A stretch of 51,926 bases of DNA from DAOTUB01 sp034437455 (GTDB taxonomy: Bacteria; Chloroflexota; Anaerolineae; B4-G1). Location: assembly GCA_034437455.1 (NCBI GenBank), contig DAOTUB010000074.1, forward strand, positions 1-51,926, written 5' to 3'. This document shows, piece after piece, positions 16,444 through 25,299 of the stretch. Under the pieces are notes generated by a model. That model searched no databases. It had not been told where the DNA came from and was given only the letters and a program-made list of their open reading frames with translations. Position numbers and translations under genes: made by a program. Positions within the stretch are counted from its first letter, which is position 1; each line of letters starts with the position of its first letter.

Positions 16444-17490
16444 TCATCTTTCGTTCAAGGCAACATTTTCCTCCAGAACACCAGGCGCCTGGCCCTGAAG
16501 TCCAACCGAGCGGTACACCACCGCCGCCAAAATCAACGCGATCAATAACTGAACGGTATCTACGCCGTGCGTGAACCAAAGATTGGCCGAGTATGCAGCC
16601 TCGGTGGACCGCAACGCGATGCTCGCAACGACGTCGGCGCTGACCAGGGCGACGAGCGGAGGCAGCAACAACCCCAGGACTCGACCGCGCATCGTAGCAG
16701 AACGGAGCACCCAGATCGGCGCAACGATGAGAAATCCCAGAGCCGGGATAAAGGACAAGAGAATCCTCGCCCGCTCCAGCGTCGCGCTCGGCTCCCAGTA
16801 GGCCCAGAAATCGACCGAGTACGTCAGATCGAGGATCCCTTCCACCAGGGCGAACTCGAAGGCGGCGACGACGAGCGCCACGACGATGCCATCGCGCCGG
16901 GCCAGCGGCAAGCAGATCGCGACGGGCGCCAGGAGCAAGCCCAACCACCAGAGTTGCGTCGGCAGAAGGGCCAACAGATGCGCCCATGTATCCGGCGCAC
17001 GAGCCGTGATCGCCTCGACGATCACAAAAATCAAGCTGACCAGGACCAACGAGCCTACAAGCATCCATCCCGATCTGGGTACGTGGATGGGGCGTCTTCT
17101 GTGTGTCTGGTACACGGAGAAAACAGCGAGCGCGATAAGCCCAATCAACATCAGCACCGGAGGCGCCGATTGCCAGAACGAGCTTTGTGGATTTCCAAAC
17201 AGAGCGAGCAAGGCCACTATCAATCCGGGCATCTCGAGGAGAACGATTCCCAGCGAGGGGAAACTCCAAACGGCAAACCAACGCTCGACGACCAGACCCA
17301 CGATGACGATGGCCAACGCGATGTACACGGGGATCAAATCGTTCTGCACGACAGCCTGCTGAACCCCCGGCAGGAACCATCCCAAAAGGCCGCTGTGCGC
17401 GCCGACGATGAGCAGCCCCGGCAAAATAGCCAACGCGACTGTTCCCCACGAAAGGGGAACGACTGAACGATCTTTCATTTCGATCCTCAA
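16444..17490 (-). CDS. Polytopic membrane protein, unknown function
   Basis: 348 aa with about eight to nine hydrophobic helices, e.g. V-A-L-A-I-L-P-G-L-L-I-V-G near the start, and I-P-V-Y-I-A-L-A-I-V-I-V-G-L-V. Basic loops (H-R-R-R-P) separate the two halves. No transporter motif or catalytic residue stands out. It stands alone between mfd and the MNT/HEPN pair. Confidence 0.65.
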   Translation of the reverse strand: MRIEMKDRSVVPLSWGTVALAILPGLLIVGAHSGLLGWFLPGVQQAVVQNDLIPVYIALAIVIVGLVVERWFAVWSFPSLGIVLLEMPGLIVALLALFGNPQSSFWQSAPPVLMLIGLIALAVFSVYQTHRRRPIHVPRSGWMLVGSLVLVSLIFVIVEAITARAPDTWAHLLALLPTQLWWLGLLLAPVAICLPLARRDGIVVALVVAAFEFALVEGILDLTYSVDFWAYWEPSATLERARILLSFIPALGFLIVAPIWVLRSATMRGRVLGLLLPPLVALVSADVVASIALRSTEAAYSANLWFTHGVDTVQLLIALILAAVVYRSVGLQGQAPGVLEENVALNER

Positions 17491-17566
17491 TTTGCGGTAC
17501 GGTACGCTTTTGGTTTTGGTGCGCTAATGTGCTCGTTACTCAGTATAACCCTTCTCGCCCTATCCG

Positions 17567-20500
17567 TCAACTCCCCATCACCCGCGCCATCGTCTTCAAT
17601 ACAACCATCAACTCCTGCCGCCAGTCCTGCTCCAGCGGCAACCAGATCCCACGACGGCTGATGCTGACCCGCCCCTGGAGGACGCGCTGGAGACCCTCAC
17701 GGTTGGGAAAATCCCCCCCACCCGATTTCAGCGCCAAGCGGCCATTATCGACGCTGATGGTTCCCACCCTGGCGTCCCGCGCCAACGCCTTTAAGCGCAA
17801 CTGGTACATCAGGTTCTGCGCCGGATTGGGCAGCGGCCCAAAGCGGTCCGATAGTTCCTTCTCCATCTCGTCAATCTCCGCCATCGAGTTCAGTTCCCCC
17901 AGGCGACGGTATACCTTGAGACGGAGCCACGTGTCGGCGACGTAATCCTCCGGCAGGCGCACCGGGATGGGCAAGTCAATGCGGATGTCTGTCAGCGGGT
18001 CGGGGGGCGGTGGTTTGCCCTCGCGCTGCGCTCTCAACTCCTTGACCGCTCGCGTCAGCAGCCGAGTGTAGAGGTTAAAGCCGACGGCAGAGATCTGGCC
18101 CGATTGGCGGGTGCCCAGGATGTCGCCGGCGCCGCGAATCTCCAGGTCTCGCATGGCGATGGTATATCCGTCTCCCAGGCCGGTCGCCTCGCGGATCGTC
18201 TCCATCCGCTGGCGCGCGTCGGGCGTCAGGCGGCTCGACGGCGCGTGGAAAAAGTAGGCATACGCCCGCTGCGCGCCCCGCCCCACCCGTCCCCGCAACT
18301 GGTAAAGTTGCGCCAGTCCAAAACGATCGGCCCGCTCGACGATGAGCGTGTTGGCGTTAGGGATGTCGAGGCCGCTCTCGATGATGCTGGTGCAGATCAA
18401 CACATCCACCTCCCCGGCGACGAAACGGAGCATCACCTCCTCCAGATCGGATTCCCGCATCTGGCCATGGGCCACGGCGAAGGTCGCCTCCGGCGCCAGC
18501 TTCTCCAACCGTCGGCGCGCCATCCGGATCGTCTGCACGCGGTTGTGAACGTAAAAGACCTGCCCGCTCCGCTCCAGCTCGCGCAGGATGGCCCGCCGCA
18601 CGAGCGAAGCATCGTACTCGCCCACGTAGGTGTTGATGGGCAGCCGCTCCTCAGGCGGGGTCTCGATCACGCTGATGTCGCGCGCGCCGGTGAGCGCCAG
18701 GTAGAGCGTGCGCGGGATGGGCGTGGCCGTCATCGTCAGCACGTCCAACTCGGTGCGCATCTGCTTGAGCCGCTCTTTGTGAGTGACACCGAAACGCTGC
18801 TCCTCGTCAATGACCAGCAGGCCCAGATCGGCAAAGGCGACGTCCTTCTGCAACAAGCGGTGGGTGCCGATGACGATCTCGACCTGCTCGGCGAGCACCT
18901 TTTCCAGGATCTCTTTCTGCTGAGCGCGGGAGCGGAAGCGAGAGAGCATCTCCACCTCGATGGGAAAAGGCTCCAATCGCTGGCGAAAGGTGGTATAGTG
19001 CTGCTGAGCCAGAACGGTGGTCGGCACCAGGATGGCGACCTGTTTGCCGTCCATCACCGCCTTGAAGGCCGCCCGCAGCGCCACCTCCGTCTTGCCATAG
19101 CCCACGTCGCCGCAGATGAGCCGATCCATCGGCCGGGGGCTTTCCATATCTTTCTTGACGTCGGCGATGGCCTGCAATTGCCCCTCGGTCTCAAAGTAGG
19201 GGAACGCGGCCTCCAGCTCCGCCTGCCAGGGCGTATCCGGGCCAAAGACGTGCCCCTCGGCCAGTTCACGGGAAGCGTAGAGATCCAAAAGTTCGCGAGC
19301 AAACTCCTCGGCGGCCTTTTCAGCCCGATCCTTGACCTCCCGCCATCGGGCCGTCCCCAGCCGGTTGAGAAGCGGGGGGCGAGAGTCGGATCCAATATAA
19401 CGGCCCAGTCGATCGGTCTGGTAAATTGGGACATAGAGGCGATCGCTTTCTCCATACTCCACCAGCAGATACTCTTGATCGCCTCCCTCCAGGCCTCGCG
19501 TGACCAGGCCGCGAAAGACGCCGATACCGTACTCGACATGGACGACGAAATCGCCGGGGGCCAGATCGGCAAAGTAGGATTCGGGCGCCGCCTTGCGGCG
19601 ATGGACAGGACGCCGAGGCGAGGGACGCCGCCAGCCAAAGATCTCGGCGTCGGTGAGGAGATGAGTGGACGAGTAAGCCGCAGATGAAGCCGAGCGCAGC
19701 ACCCAGCCCTCGGAGAGAGCGCCCTGGACGAAGGTGAGAGGCGAAAGTGGCGGCTGACGCAGCTCCTCCAGCGGCGGGATGTACTCGTGCTCCTGGCCCC
19801 AGAGCTCGGCCAGGCGGCGGGCCTGCCGGCTGACGACGACCACTTGCTCTCCCTGGTTCTGCATCTTGTGGATGTGTTCCATCACAGGCTTGAGCTGGCC
19901 TCCCAGACGAGGGCCTGGAATGAAACAATCGGCCAGACGTGAGGACGCGCTTTCCTCGCCGTGACCCAGCTTGAGCACCGACCGATCGGCAAGCGTCTCG
20001 GACCACTCGTCCCAGGTGATGTACGGAAGCGGATAGTCCGGCGGGAGCATATCGGTCTCTGCGGCGGAAGCCTGCAACTCCACCGCCTCCCGCTCCAGAT
20101 CGGCCCAGACGCCCTCCAAATCGCGAGGGTCATCCACGACGACCAGCGCCTCGGATGGAAAATAGTCCAGCAAAGTGGCCGGGGTGGTATAAAAGTAGGG
20201 CAAGTAGAACTCGATGCCGAGAAACGGCGTGCCGCTCTCCAGGCCCTGGAGATGCTCCTCCAGTTCAGCGCGGACGTCGGCCGGCAGGTCGCGTCTCAAT
20301 TGCGCGGCGACGCGGTCGGCGACGCGCGGGCCGTGGCGCGGGAGCGCCTCGCAGGCCGGCGTGATGGTGACGCTCTCCACCCGCTCTTCCGAGCGCTGAG
20401 TGGCGGGGTCAAAGCGGCGGAGCGATTCGATCTGGTTGCCAAAGAACTCGACGCGCACGGGCAGTTCGTCGGCCGGCGGGAAGATGTCGAGGATGCCGCC

Positions 20501-21046
20501 CCGGTGGCTGAACTGGCCCGCGGCCTGGACGACGCTGACCGGTTCGTAGCCCAACCCCGCCCAAAGCCCCAACGTGCGCTCCAGGTCGAGCGTCTGATCC
20601 ACGCGGAACTCGCGGGTGGAGGTGCGGAACTGGCGCAGCGGCAGCGTGGGCTGCATCAGCGCGCGGGCCGAGGCCACGATCCATGGAGGATGGGGCGATG
20701 AAGGCTGCTGAAGGGCAAAGAGGACACGCAGCCGGCCCTCGATGACCTCGTTGGTCCAGGGAGTACGCTCGTAGAAGAGGGCCAGCGGTTCGGGAAAACG
20801 GAGAACACACCCTGGCGCAGAGGACCAATCGCGCAGGGAGTGAGCCAGTTTTTGAGCGCGCTCTATCGCGCCGGCGACGATCAACGTGGGGCGATCCAGA
20901 TCGCGGGCCAGCGCGGCCAGGAGAGGGGGACGGGCGGCGCGCAGCAGGCCCAACGGGGCCGGTATCCTGTCGCTCTCCAGTTCCCGCCGTAACAACTGGT
21001 AAGGCTCAAGTTGTTCGAGCGCCGCCAAAAGTCCAGAAATATTCAC
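17567..21046 (-). CDS. mfd: Transcription-repair coupling factor
   Basis: 1159 aa, a normal length for Mfd, which removes stalled RNA polymerase and recruits UvrA. Domains in order: UvrB-like N-terminus (residues about 1-350), CarD-like RNA polymerase-interacting domain (D-F-V-V-H-V-E-Y-G-I-G-V-F), SF2 helicase with Walker A G-D-V-G-Y-G-K-T-E and D-E-E-Q box V-I-D-E-E-Q-R-F-G, helicase motif VI region (Q-L-Y-Q-L-R-G-R-V-G-R) and C-terminal TRCF domain. The start is a GTG with AAGGA about 10 nt upstream. pth lies immediately upstream on the same strand. Confidence 0.97.
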   Translation of the reverse strand: MNISGLLAALEQLEPYQLLRRELESDRIPAPLGLLRAARPPLLAALARDLDRPTLIVAGAIERAQKLAHSLRDWSSAPGCVLRFPEPLALFYERTPWTNEVIEGRLRVLFALQQPSSPHPPWIVASARALMQPTLPLRQFRTSTREFRVDQTLDLERTLGLWAGLGYEPVSVVQAAGQFSHRGGILDIFPPADELPVRVEFFGNQIESLRRFDPATQRSEERVESVTITPACEALPRHGPRVADRVAAQLRRDLPADVRAELEEHLQGLESGTPFLGIEFYLPYFYTTPATLLDYFPSEALVVVDDPRDLEGVWADLEREAVELQASAAETDMLPPDYPLPYITWDEWSETLADRSVLKLGHGEESASSRLADCFIPGPRLGGQLKPVMEHIHKMQNQGEQVVVVSRQARRLAELWGQEHEYIPPLEELRQPPLSPLTFVQGALSEGWVLRSASSAAYSSTHLLTDAEIFGWRRPSPRRPVHRRKAAPESYFADLAPGDFVVHVEYGIGVFRGLVTRGLEGGDQEYLLVEYGESDRLYVPIYQTDRLGRYIGSDSRPPLLNRLGTARWREVKDRAEKAAEEFARELLDLYASRELAEGHVFGPDTPWQAELEAAFPYFETEGQLQAIADVKKDMESPRPMDRLICGDVGYGKTEVALRAAFKAVMDGKQVAILVPTTVLAQQHYTTFRQRLEPFPIEVEMLSRFRSRAQQKEILEKVLAEQVEIVIGTHRLLQKDVAFADLGLLVIDEEQRFGVTHKERLKQMRTELDVLTMTATPIPRTLYLALTGARDISVIETPPEERLPINTYVGEYDASLVRRAILRELERSGQVFYVHNRVQTIRMARRRLEKLAPEATFAVAHGQMRESDLEEVMLRFVAGEVDVLICTSIIESGLDIPNANTLIVERADRFGLAQLYQLRGRVGRGAQRAYAYFFHAPSSRLTPDARQRMETIREATGLGDGYTIAMRDLEIRGAGDILGTRQSGQISAVGFNLYTRLLTRAVKELRAQREGKPPPPDPLTDIRIDLPIPVRLPEDYVADTWLRLKVYRRLGELNSMAEIDEMEKELSDRFGPLPNPAQNLMYQLRLKALARDARVGTISVDNGRLALKSGGGDFPNREGLQRVLQGRVSISRRGIWLPLEQDWRQELMVVLKTMARVMGS

Positions 21047-21094
21047 GCTATACTGTCCTTGACAAACTGAGAACTGGTAGATTTTTACAACGCA

Positions 21095-21670
21095 TCAATC
21101 CACTGGTCCGTTATACTGATTCATCGCCGCCTCCACTCCCTCGCGCAGCCAGGTCTCGATGGCAGCCACGGCCTGTGTCAACGTTTCCTCCAGAAGGGGC
21201 TTCTCTTTCGCCGAGAAATCTCGAAGCACGTAGACGGCGGGATCCATACGTCCTGGCGGGCGATCGATGCCGATGCGCAGACGCGGAAAATCCTGGCTGC
21301 CCAGCCGCTCAATGATCGAGCGCATCCCCTTGTGGCCGCCGCTGCCTCCCGCCGGCCGCATACGGATGGTACCCAGCGGGAGATCGAGGTCATCGTAGAC
21401 GATCAGCAAGCGATCCACAGGAACGTGATAGAAGCGAACTAACGACGCAACTGCGCGGCCACTCTTGTTCATGAACGTCTGCGGACGGGCCAGAACCACC
21501 GACAGCCCGTGGATCGCGCCCAAAGCAACCCTGGCTCGCTTTTGTCGCTTGTTCAAGGAAAGGCCATGGGCCGCAGCCAGCCGCTCGACACAGTGAAAAC
21601 CAACGTTGTGCCGGTTCGCAGCGTACTTGGAGCCTGGATTGCCCAGCCCGACGATAAGATACCGTTTCAC
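21095..21670 (-). CDS. pth: Peptidyl-tRNA hydrolase
   Basis: 191 aa from the GTG at 21670, which has GCAGGAG 5 nt upstream. It hydrolyses peptidyl-tRNA released from stalled ribosomes. The signature V-G-L-G-N-P-G-S-K-Y-x-x-N-R-H-N-V-G-F carries the catalytic region (N and H), and P-Q-T-F-M-N-K-S-G, Y-D-D-L-D-L-P-L-G and G-G-H-K-G-M-R-S-I also fit. The open frame extends to 21730 but that part is heptanucleotide repeat. Length from the GTG matches the family. Confidence 0.96.
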   Translation of the reverse strand: MKRYLIVGLGNPGSKYAANRHNVGFHCVERLAAAHGLSLNKRQKRARVALGAIHGLSVVLARPQTFMNKSGRAVASLVRFYHVPVDRLLIVYDDLDLPLGTIRMRPAGGSGGHKGMRSIIERLGSQDFPRLRIGIDRPPGRMDPAVYVLRDFSAKEKPLLEETLTQAVAAIETWLREGVEAAMNQYNGPVD

Positions 21671-21689
21671 AACTACTCCTGCTCTCGCG

Positions 21690-21730
21690 CAATACGGAAT
21701 ACGCACCACGTATTGCGTATCCCGTATCAA
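21690..21730. repeat. Heptanucleotide repeat in the pth leader
   Basis: Period-7 array on the plus strand: CAATACG GAATACG CACCACG TATTGCG TATCCCG TATCAA. The first and last units are inverted relative to each other, so the array can also form a hairpin. It lies just upstream of the pth ribosome site. Confidence 0.6.
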
Positions 21731-21740
21731 CTGCGCCTGA

Positions 21741-22484
21741 TCAACTGGCGGGCGGCCGCGTGCGTTGGCGGAGGAACCAGCGCACGCTGGCCTTGAACAA
21801 CAAGTAGAGACCCCACAACAAGAACAACATCGTGGTAATCAACACCCCACTGAAAAAAGCATCGCGCAGCATGCTGAGGTTGAGATTGACGATGGGGCGC
21901 CCCTCCTCGTCAGAGGGTGTGATCGTTTCCTCGACGGCAGCCTGAGGCGTGGGAGATGGCCGCGGCGTCGAGGTAGCGGGTTGCTCGACGGCGACCGGGG
22001 TAGGCGTCGGCCCGACTATGGCGGTGGGCGCCGCCAGTTCCTCGGTCGGCGTTGGCTCAGAGGTTGGCGTCTGGACAAGCTGGGCGTTGTTCACCGTCAG
22101 ATGTACGGCAAAGTCCTGATAGTCTTGTGGATCATTCTCTCCTTTGACTGTCAGAGCTATAGTATACTGTCCATCGGGCACCTGGGTAGTATCCCACGCG
22201 GCTAGCAAACCATCTTCGACTTGCGTGTTCTCCGCGTATACCAAGGGGACCCACTGCGAATCATTCCTAGCCTCAGGACCGGACGCATAATGTACCTGGT
22301 ACCAGAGAATATTGACATGAGCAGCGATGCCCCTGATCTCGACTTGTCCACTAATAGTCATCCCATCAGTTGGGTAAGTGATGACTGATTGTCCTTGAAG
22401 CAGCGGCGCCGCCTGGCTCAGCAGGCCAGTGACGAACAGAATGATCACCAATGTCATTCCCACGACCCGTGTCTGTTTTTGCAT
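21741..22484 (-). CDS. Exported Ig-like protein with C-terminal membrane anchor
   Basis: 247 aa. A signal peptide (residues about 9-28, L-V-I-I-L-F-V-T-G-L-L) is followed by a beta-sandwich domain with Ig-like features (Y-P-T-D-G-M-T-I-S-G-Q-V-E-I-R-G-I-A, later V-P-D-G-Q-Y-T-I-A-L). A Pro/Thr/Ser-rich linker of about 55 residues and one C-terminal helix (F-F-S-G-V-L-I-T-T-M-L-F-L-L-W-G-L) end in a basic tail. It should sit on the cell surface. GGGAGG precedes the ATG. Function unknown. Confidence 0.75.
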   Translation of the reverse strand: MQKQTRVVGMTLVIILFVTGLLSQAAPLLQGQSVITYPTDGMTISGQVEIRGIAAHVNILWYQVHYASGPEARNDSQWVPLVYAENTQVEDGLLAAWDTTQVPDGQYTIALTVKGENDPQDYQDFAVHLTVNNAQLVQTPTSEPTPTEELAAPTAIVGPTPTPVAVEQPATSTPRPSPTPQAAVEETITPSDEEGRPIVNLNLSMLRDAFFSGVLITTMLFLLWGLYLLFKASVRWFLRQRTRPPAS

Positions 22485-22521
22485 AGACCTCCCTCACAAG
22501 CCATATCTTACGTAAACGAGA

Positions 22522-22550
22522 AGTGTAGCATGAAAGAACTAGAATGACAA
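22522..22550 (-). promoter_or_regulatory. Promoter of the Ig-like protein gene
   Basis: Minus strand: -35 TTGTCA (22545-22550), 17-bp spacer, -10 TACACT (22522-22527), about 38 bp from the start codon. The -35 matches consensus at 5 of 6 and the -10 at 4 of 6. It diverges from the nrdR promoter 60 bp away. Confidence 0.55.
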
Positions 22551-22609
22551 GGCAAGGCAAATCTTAACTTTCGTTCGGTGCAATTTTAAGATAAGCAGCA
22601 TACATGCGC

Positions 22610-22638
22610 TTGCGCGGTGGGAAAGTGTGTGGTATAAT
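22610..22638 (+). promoter_or_regulatory. Promoter of nrdR-nrdD
   Basis: Plus strand: -35 TTGCGC (22610-22615), exact 17-bp spacer, perfect -10 TATAAT (22633-22638). The leader of about 120 nt to nrdR contains the two NrdR-like boxes. Confidence 0.7.
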
Positions 22639-22650
22639 CCAACTCGCAAT

Positions 22651-22696
22651 ACCCCCTAAATGTGGGGTTTTTGTTGCCTTTGACCCCTATATCTGG
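22651..22696 (+). promoter_or_regulatory. Pair of putative NrdR boxes 31 bp apart
   Basis: ACCCCCTAAATGTGG (22651-22665) and GACCCCTATATCTGG (22682-22696) match at 11 of 15 positions when shifted by exactly 31 bp. Known NrdR operators are pairs of about 16-bp boxes with an ATAT core set about 31-32 bp apart on one DNA face. They follow the -10, so binding would block transcription. The first box also overlaps a small ACCCC/GGGGT hairpin followed by five T, a possible attenuator. Confidence 0.6.
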
Positions 22697-22766
22697 CGTA
22701 TGCGGCAATTACCAGCGGCAATTGCCGATTGTTAACCTCACCTTTATTTTCTAGGAGAATAAGATA

Positions 22767-23222
22767 ATGCAGTGTCCCTATTGTGGTAGTAAGCGTACGC
22801 GAGTTATTGATACCACCCGCAAAGAACGGAGCGTGCGTCGTCGGCGCGTGTGCAAAGCGTGCGAAAAACGCTTCAGCACGATAGAACGAGCGATCTTGAC
22901 CACGCCGCTGGTAGTTAAACGGGATGACCGGCGAGAGGGCTTTGACCGCGACAAGCTGCTCTCTGGGCTTCGCATTTCTTGCGCTCGACGGCCTGTCTCG
23001 GCCGATGATCTGGAGCGCATCGCCGATCGGGTTGAAAGCCACCTGCAACAGTTAGGCAAGTCAGAAATCCCCAGCCGGGAGATCGGCGACACGGTTATCC
23101 AGGAACTCAAAGCCCTGGATCCCGTCTCGTACATTCGCTATGCCATCGTCTACTTGGGGCTCGAAGACCTGGAGGCGGTGCGAGAGGAGATCAATCACCT
23201 ACTGGAGGCGGAATCCGCATGA
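22767..23222 (+). CDS. nrdR: Transcriptional repressor NrdR
   Basis: 151 aa repressor of ribonucleotide reductase genes that senses ATP/dATP. The N-terminal zinc ribbon is M-Q-C-P-Y-C-G-S then R-V-C-K-A-C-E-K-R-F-S-T, and the ATP-cone domain begins V-V-K-R-D-D-R-R-E-G-F-D-R-D-K-L. Length is typical. AGGAG lies 9 nt before the ATG. It is 10 bp upstream of nrdD on the same transcript, so it likely controls that gene and itself. Confidence 0.96.
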   Translation: MQCPYCGSKRTRVIDTTRKERSVRRRRVCKACEKRFSTIERAILTTPLVVKRDDRREGFDRDKLLSGLRISCARRPVSADDLERIADRVESHLQQLGKSEIPSREIGDTVIQELKALDPVSYIRYAIVYLGLEDLEAVREEINHLLEAESA

Positions 23223-23232
23223 GGATGTGGCA

Positions 23233-25260
23233 ATGAGCGTGGATTGGGTGATCAAGCGGAATGGAAGTGTAGTCTCTTTTGACCGCTCGCGGATCGAACA
23301 GGGTATCTATGCCGCCGCTCGGGCGGCAGGGAATGGAGAGAGCCATCAATGGGCCGAGGCACTGTCCTGGGCCGTGGTGGGGATTCTGGAAGAACGATTC
23401 GGCCAGAACGGCAACCGTCCTCACGTTAAAGAGATTCAGAACATTGTTGAGGAAGTGTTGGTCAAATCGGGCAGCCCCCAGATAGCAAAACCGTACACCC
23501 TCTACCGTCAACAACAAGACGAGGCGAAAGCAACCCGGCAGATGCTCCTGAACGTGGAGCATCTGGTGGACGATTATCTCCAACGCGCCGACTGGCGGGT
23601 CAACGAAAACAGCAACATGAAATATTCCCTCCAGGGGCTGAACTTTTACGTCGCCTCCTCCATCGCGGCCCGCTACTGGCTGCACAAGATCTATCCGCCG
23701 AAGGCGCAGCAGGCACACGTCGAAGGAGACCTGCACCTGCACGATCTGGGGATGCTCTCGGTCTATTGCTGCGGCTGGGACTTGCAGGACTTGTTGATCC
23801 AGGGTTTCGGCGGCGTATCGGCCAAGATCGAAAGCAAGCCGCCCAAACATCTGCGCACGGCGTTGGGCCAATTGGTCAACTTTTTCTACACCCTGCAGGG
23901 GGAATCGGCCGGCGCGGTGGCGGTCTCCAATTTCGACACGTTGCTGGCTCCCTTTGTCCGCTACGACGGGCTGGATTTCAGACAGACGAAACAGGCGATC
24001 CAGGAATACGTGTTCAACATCAATGTACCCACGCGAGTTGGGTTTCAAACGCCCTTCACTAATCAAACCATGGACCTGACGCCTCCCCCCACCCTGCGCG
24101 ACCAGCCCGTGATCGTCGGCGGTGAGCCGCGCAGCGCAACCTACGGCGAGTTCCAGCGCGAGATGGACATGATCAACCGCGCCTTTGCCGAGGTGATGCT
24201 GGAGGGAGACGCCAAGGGTCGCGTCTTTACCTTCCCCATCCCCACGTACAACATCACCCGCGATTTCGACTGGGACAATCTCGAACTGGAACCGATATGG
24301 GCGATGACCAGTCGGTATGGCATTCCCTATTTTGCGAACTTTGTCAACAGCGATATGGATCCCGAGGACGCCCGCTCGATGTGCTGCCGCCTCAGGCTCG
24401 ACAACCGCGAGCTGCGCAAGCGGGTCGGCGGGCTTTTCGCCGCCGCCCCTCTCACCGGCTCGGTGGGCGTGGTGACGATCAACATGCCCCGGCTCGGCTA
24501 TCTGGCCCGCGACGAAGCGTCGTTCCAGGAGCGGCTGGAGCAACTGATGGAGACCGCCCGCGCCAGCCTGGAGATCAAGCGGGAGGTGCTGGAGCGCCTC
24601 ACCGCGCAGGGCCTCTATCCCTACAGCCATCACTATTTGCAGGGGATCAAGAAGCGGTTCGGCAACTACTGGAGTAACCACTTTTCCACGATTGGACTGA
24701 TCGGGATGAACGAGGCCAGCCTGAATCTGCTCGGCGTGGACATCGCGCACCCGGAAGGGAAAGCCTTTGCGGTGCGAACGCTGGAATTTATGCGCCAGGT
24801 ACTGGCCCGGTTCCAGGAAGAGACCGGCCAACTCTACAACCTGGAGGCGACGCCCGCCGAGGGCGCGTCCTTCCGCCTGGCCCGCGCCGATAGAGAGCGT
24901 TACTCGGACATCCTCACAGCAGGGACCGGAGAGGCCCCGTACTATACCAACTCCAGCCATCTCCCCGTCTCCCACAGCGACGACCTATTCGAGGTCCTCG
25001 AGCACCAGGACGAGCTACAGGTGCTCTACACCGGCGGGACGGTGCAGCACGTCTTTTTGGGCGAGCAACTGGACGATTGGCGGCAAGCGCGAAGGCTGGT
25101 ACGGACGATCGCGGAGCACTTTCACCTGCCATATTACACGCTCACGCCGACGTTCAGTATCTGCCCGGTGCACGGGTACATTCCGGGGGAGCACAAATAC
25201 TGTCCCTACGAGCACACGGAAGAGGAGCTGATGCGGTTTGGGCGGCTGGTGAAGGAATGA
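23233..25260 (+). CDS. nrdD: Class III ribonucleotide reductase catalytic body, lacking the glycyl-radical tail
   Basis: 675 aa from the ATG at 23233 (GAGG 8 nt upstream). It has an N-terminal ATP cone (residues about 4-95) and the class III barrel with Y-C-C-G-W-D-L (C179, C180) and M-C-C-R-L-R-L-D (C384, C385). T-G-S-V-G-V-V-T-I-N and the zinc region C644-P-V-H-G-Y to C657-P-Y-E-H follow. A complete NrdD continues past this site to a tail holding the radical glycine in an R-x-x-G-Y context. Here the protein stops 18 residues after the last Cys (E-L-M-R-F-G-R-L-V-K-E). The missing tail is encoded at 35046-35213. The stop is a clean TGA in a good frame. Whether the enzyme works in two pieces or is broken cannot be told from sequence. 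Confidence 0.9.
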   Translation: MSVDWVIKRNGSVVSFDRSRIEQGIYAAARAAGNGESHQWAEALSWAVVGILEERFGQNGNRPHVKEIQNIVEEVLVKSGSPQIAKPYTLYRQQQDEAKATRQMLLNVEHLVDDYLQRADWRVNENSNMKYSLQGLNFYVASSIAARYWLHKIYPPKAQQAHVEGDLHLHDLGMLSVYCCGWDLQDLLIQGFGGVSAKIESKPPKHLRTALGQLVNFFYTLQGESAGAVAVSNFDTLLAPFVRYDGLDFRQTKQAIQEYVFNINVPTRVGFQTPFTNQTMDLTPPPTLRDQPVIVGGEPRSATYGEFQREMDMINRAFAEVMLEGDAKGRVFTFPIPTYNITRDFDWDNLELEPIWAMTSRYGIPYFANFVNSDMDPEDARSMCCRLRLDNRELRKRVGGLFAAAPLTGSVGVVTINMPRLGYLARDEASFQERLEQLMETARASLEIKREVLERLTAQGLYPYSHHYLQGIKKRFGNYWSNHFSTIGLIGMNEASLNLLGVDIAHPEGKAFAVRTLEFMRQVLARFQEETGQLYNLEATPAEGASFRLARADRERYSDILTAGTGEAPYYTNSSHLPVSHSDDLFEVLEHQDELQVLYTGGTVQHVFLGEQLDDWRQARRLVRTIAEHFHLPYYTLTPTFSICPVHGYIPGEHKYCPYEHTEEELMRFGRLVKE

Positions 25261-25299
25261 CTTGTACGCGCTGAGTGAGCAAGGCAAAGGAGGTGTCCT

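Noticed and set aside
21671..21730. Longer N-terminus of Pth
   Set aside because: The extra codons are heptanucleotide repeat and a GTG with a good ribosome site gives the normal family length.
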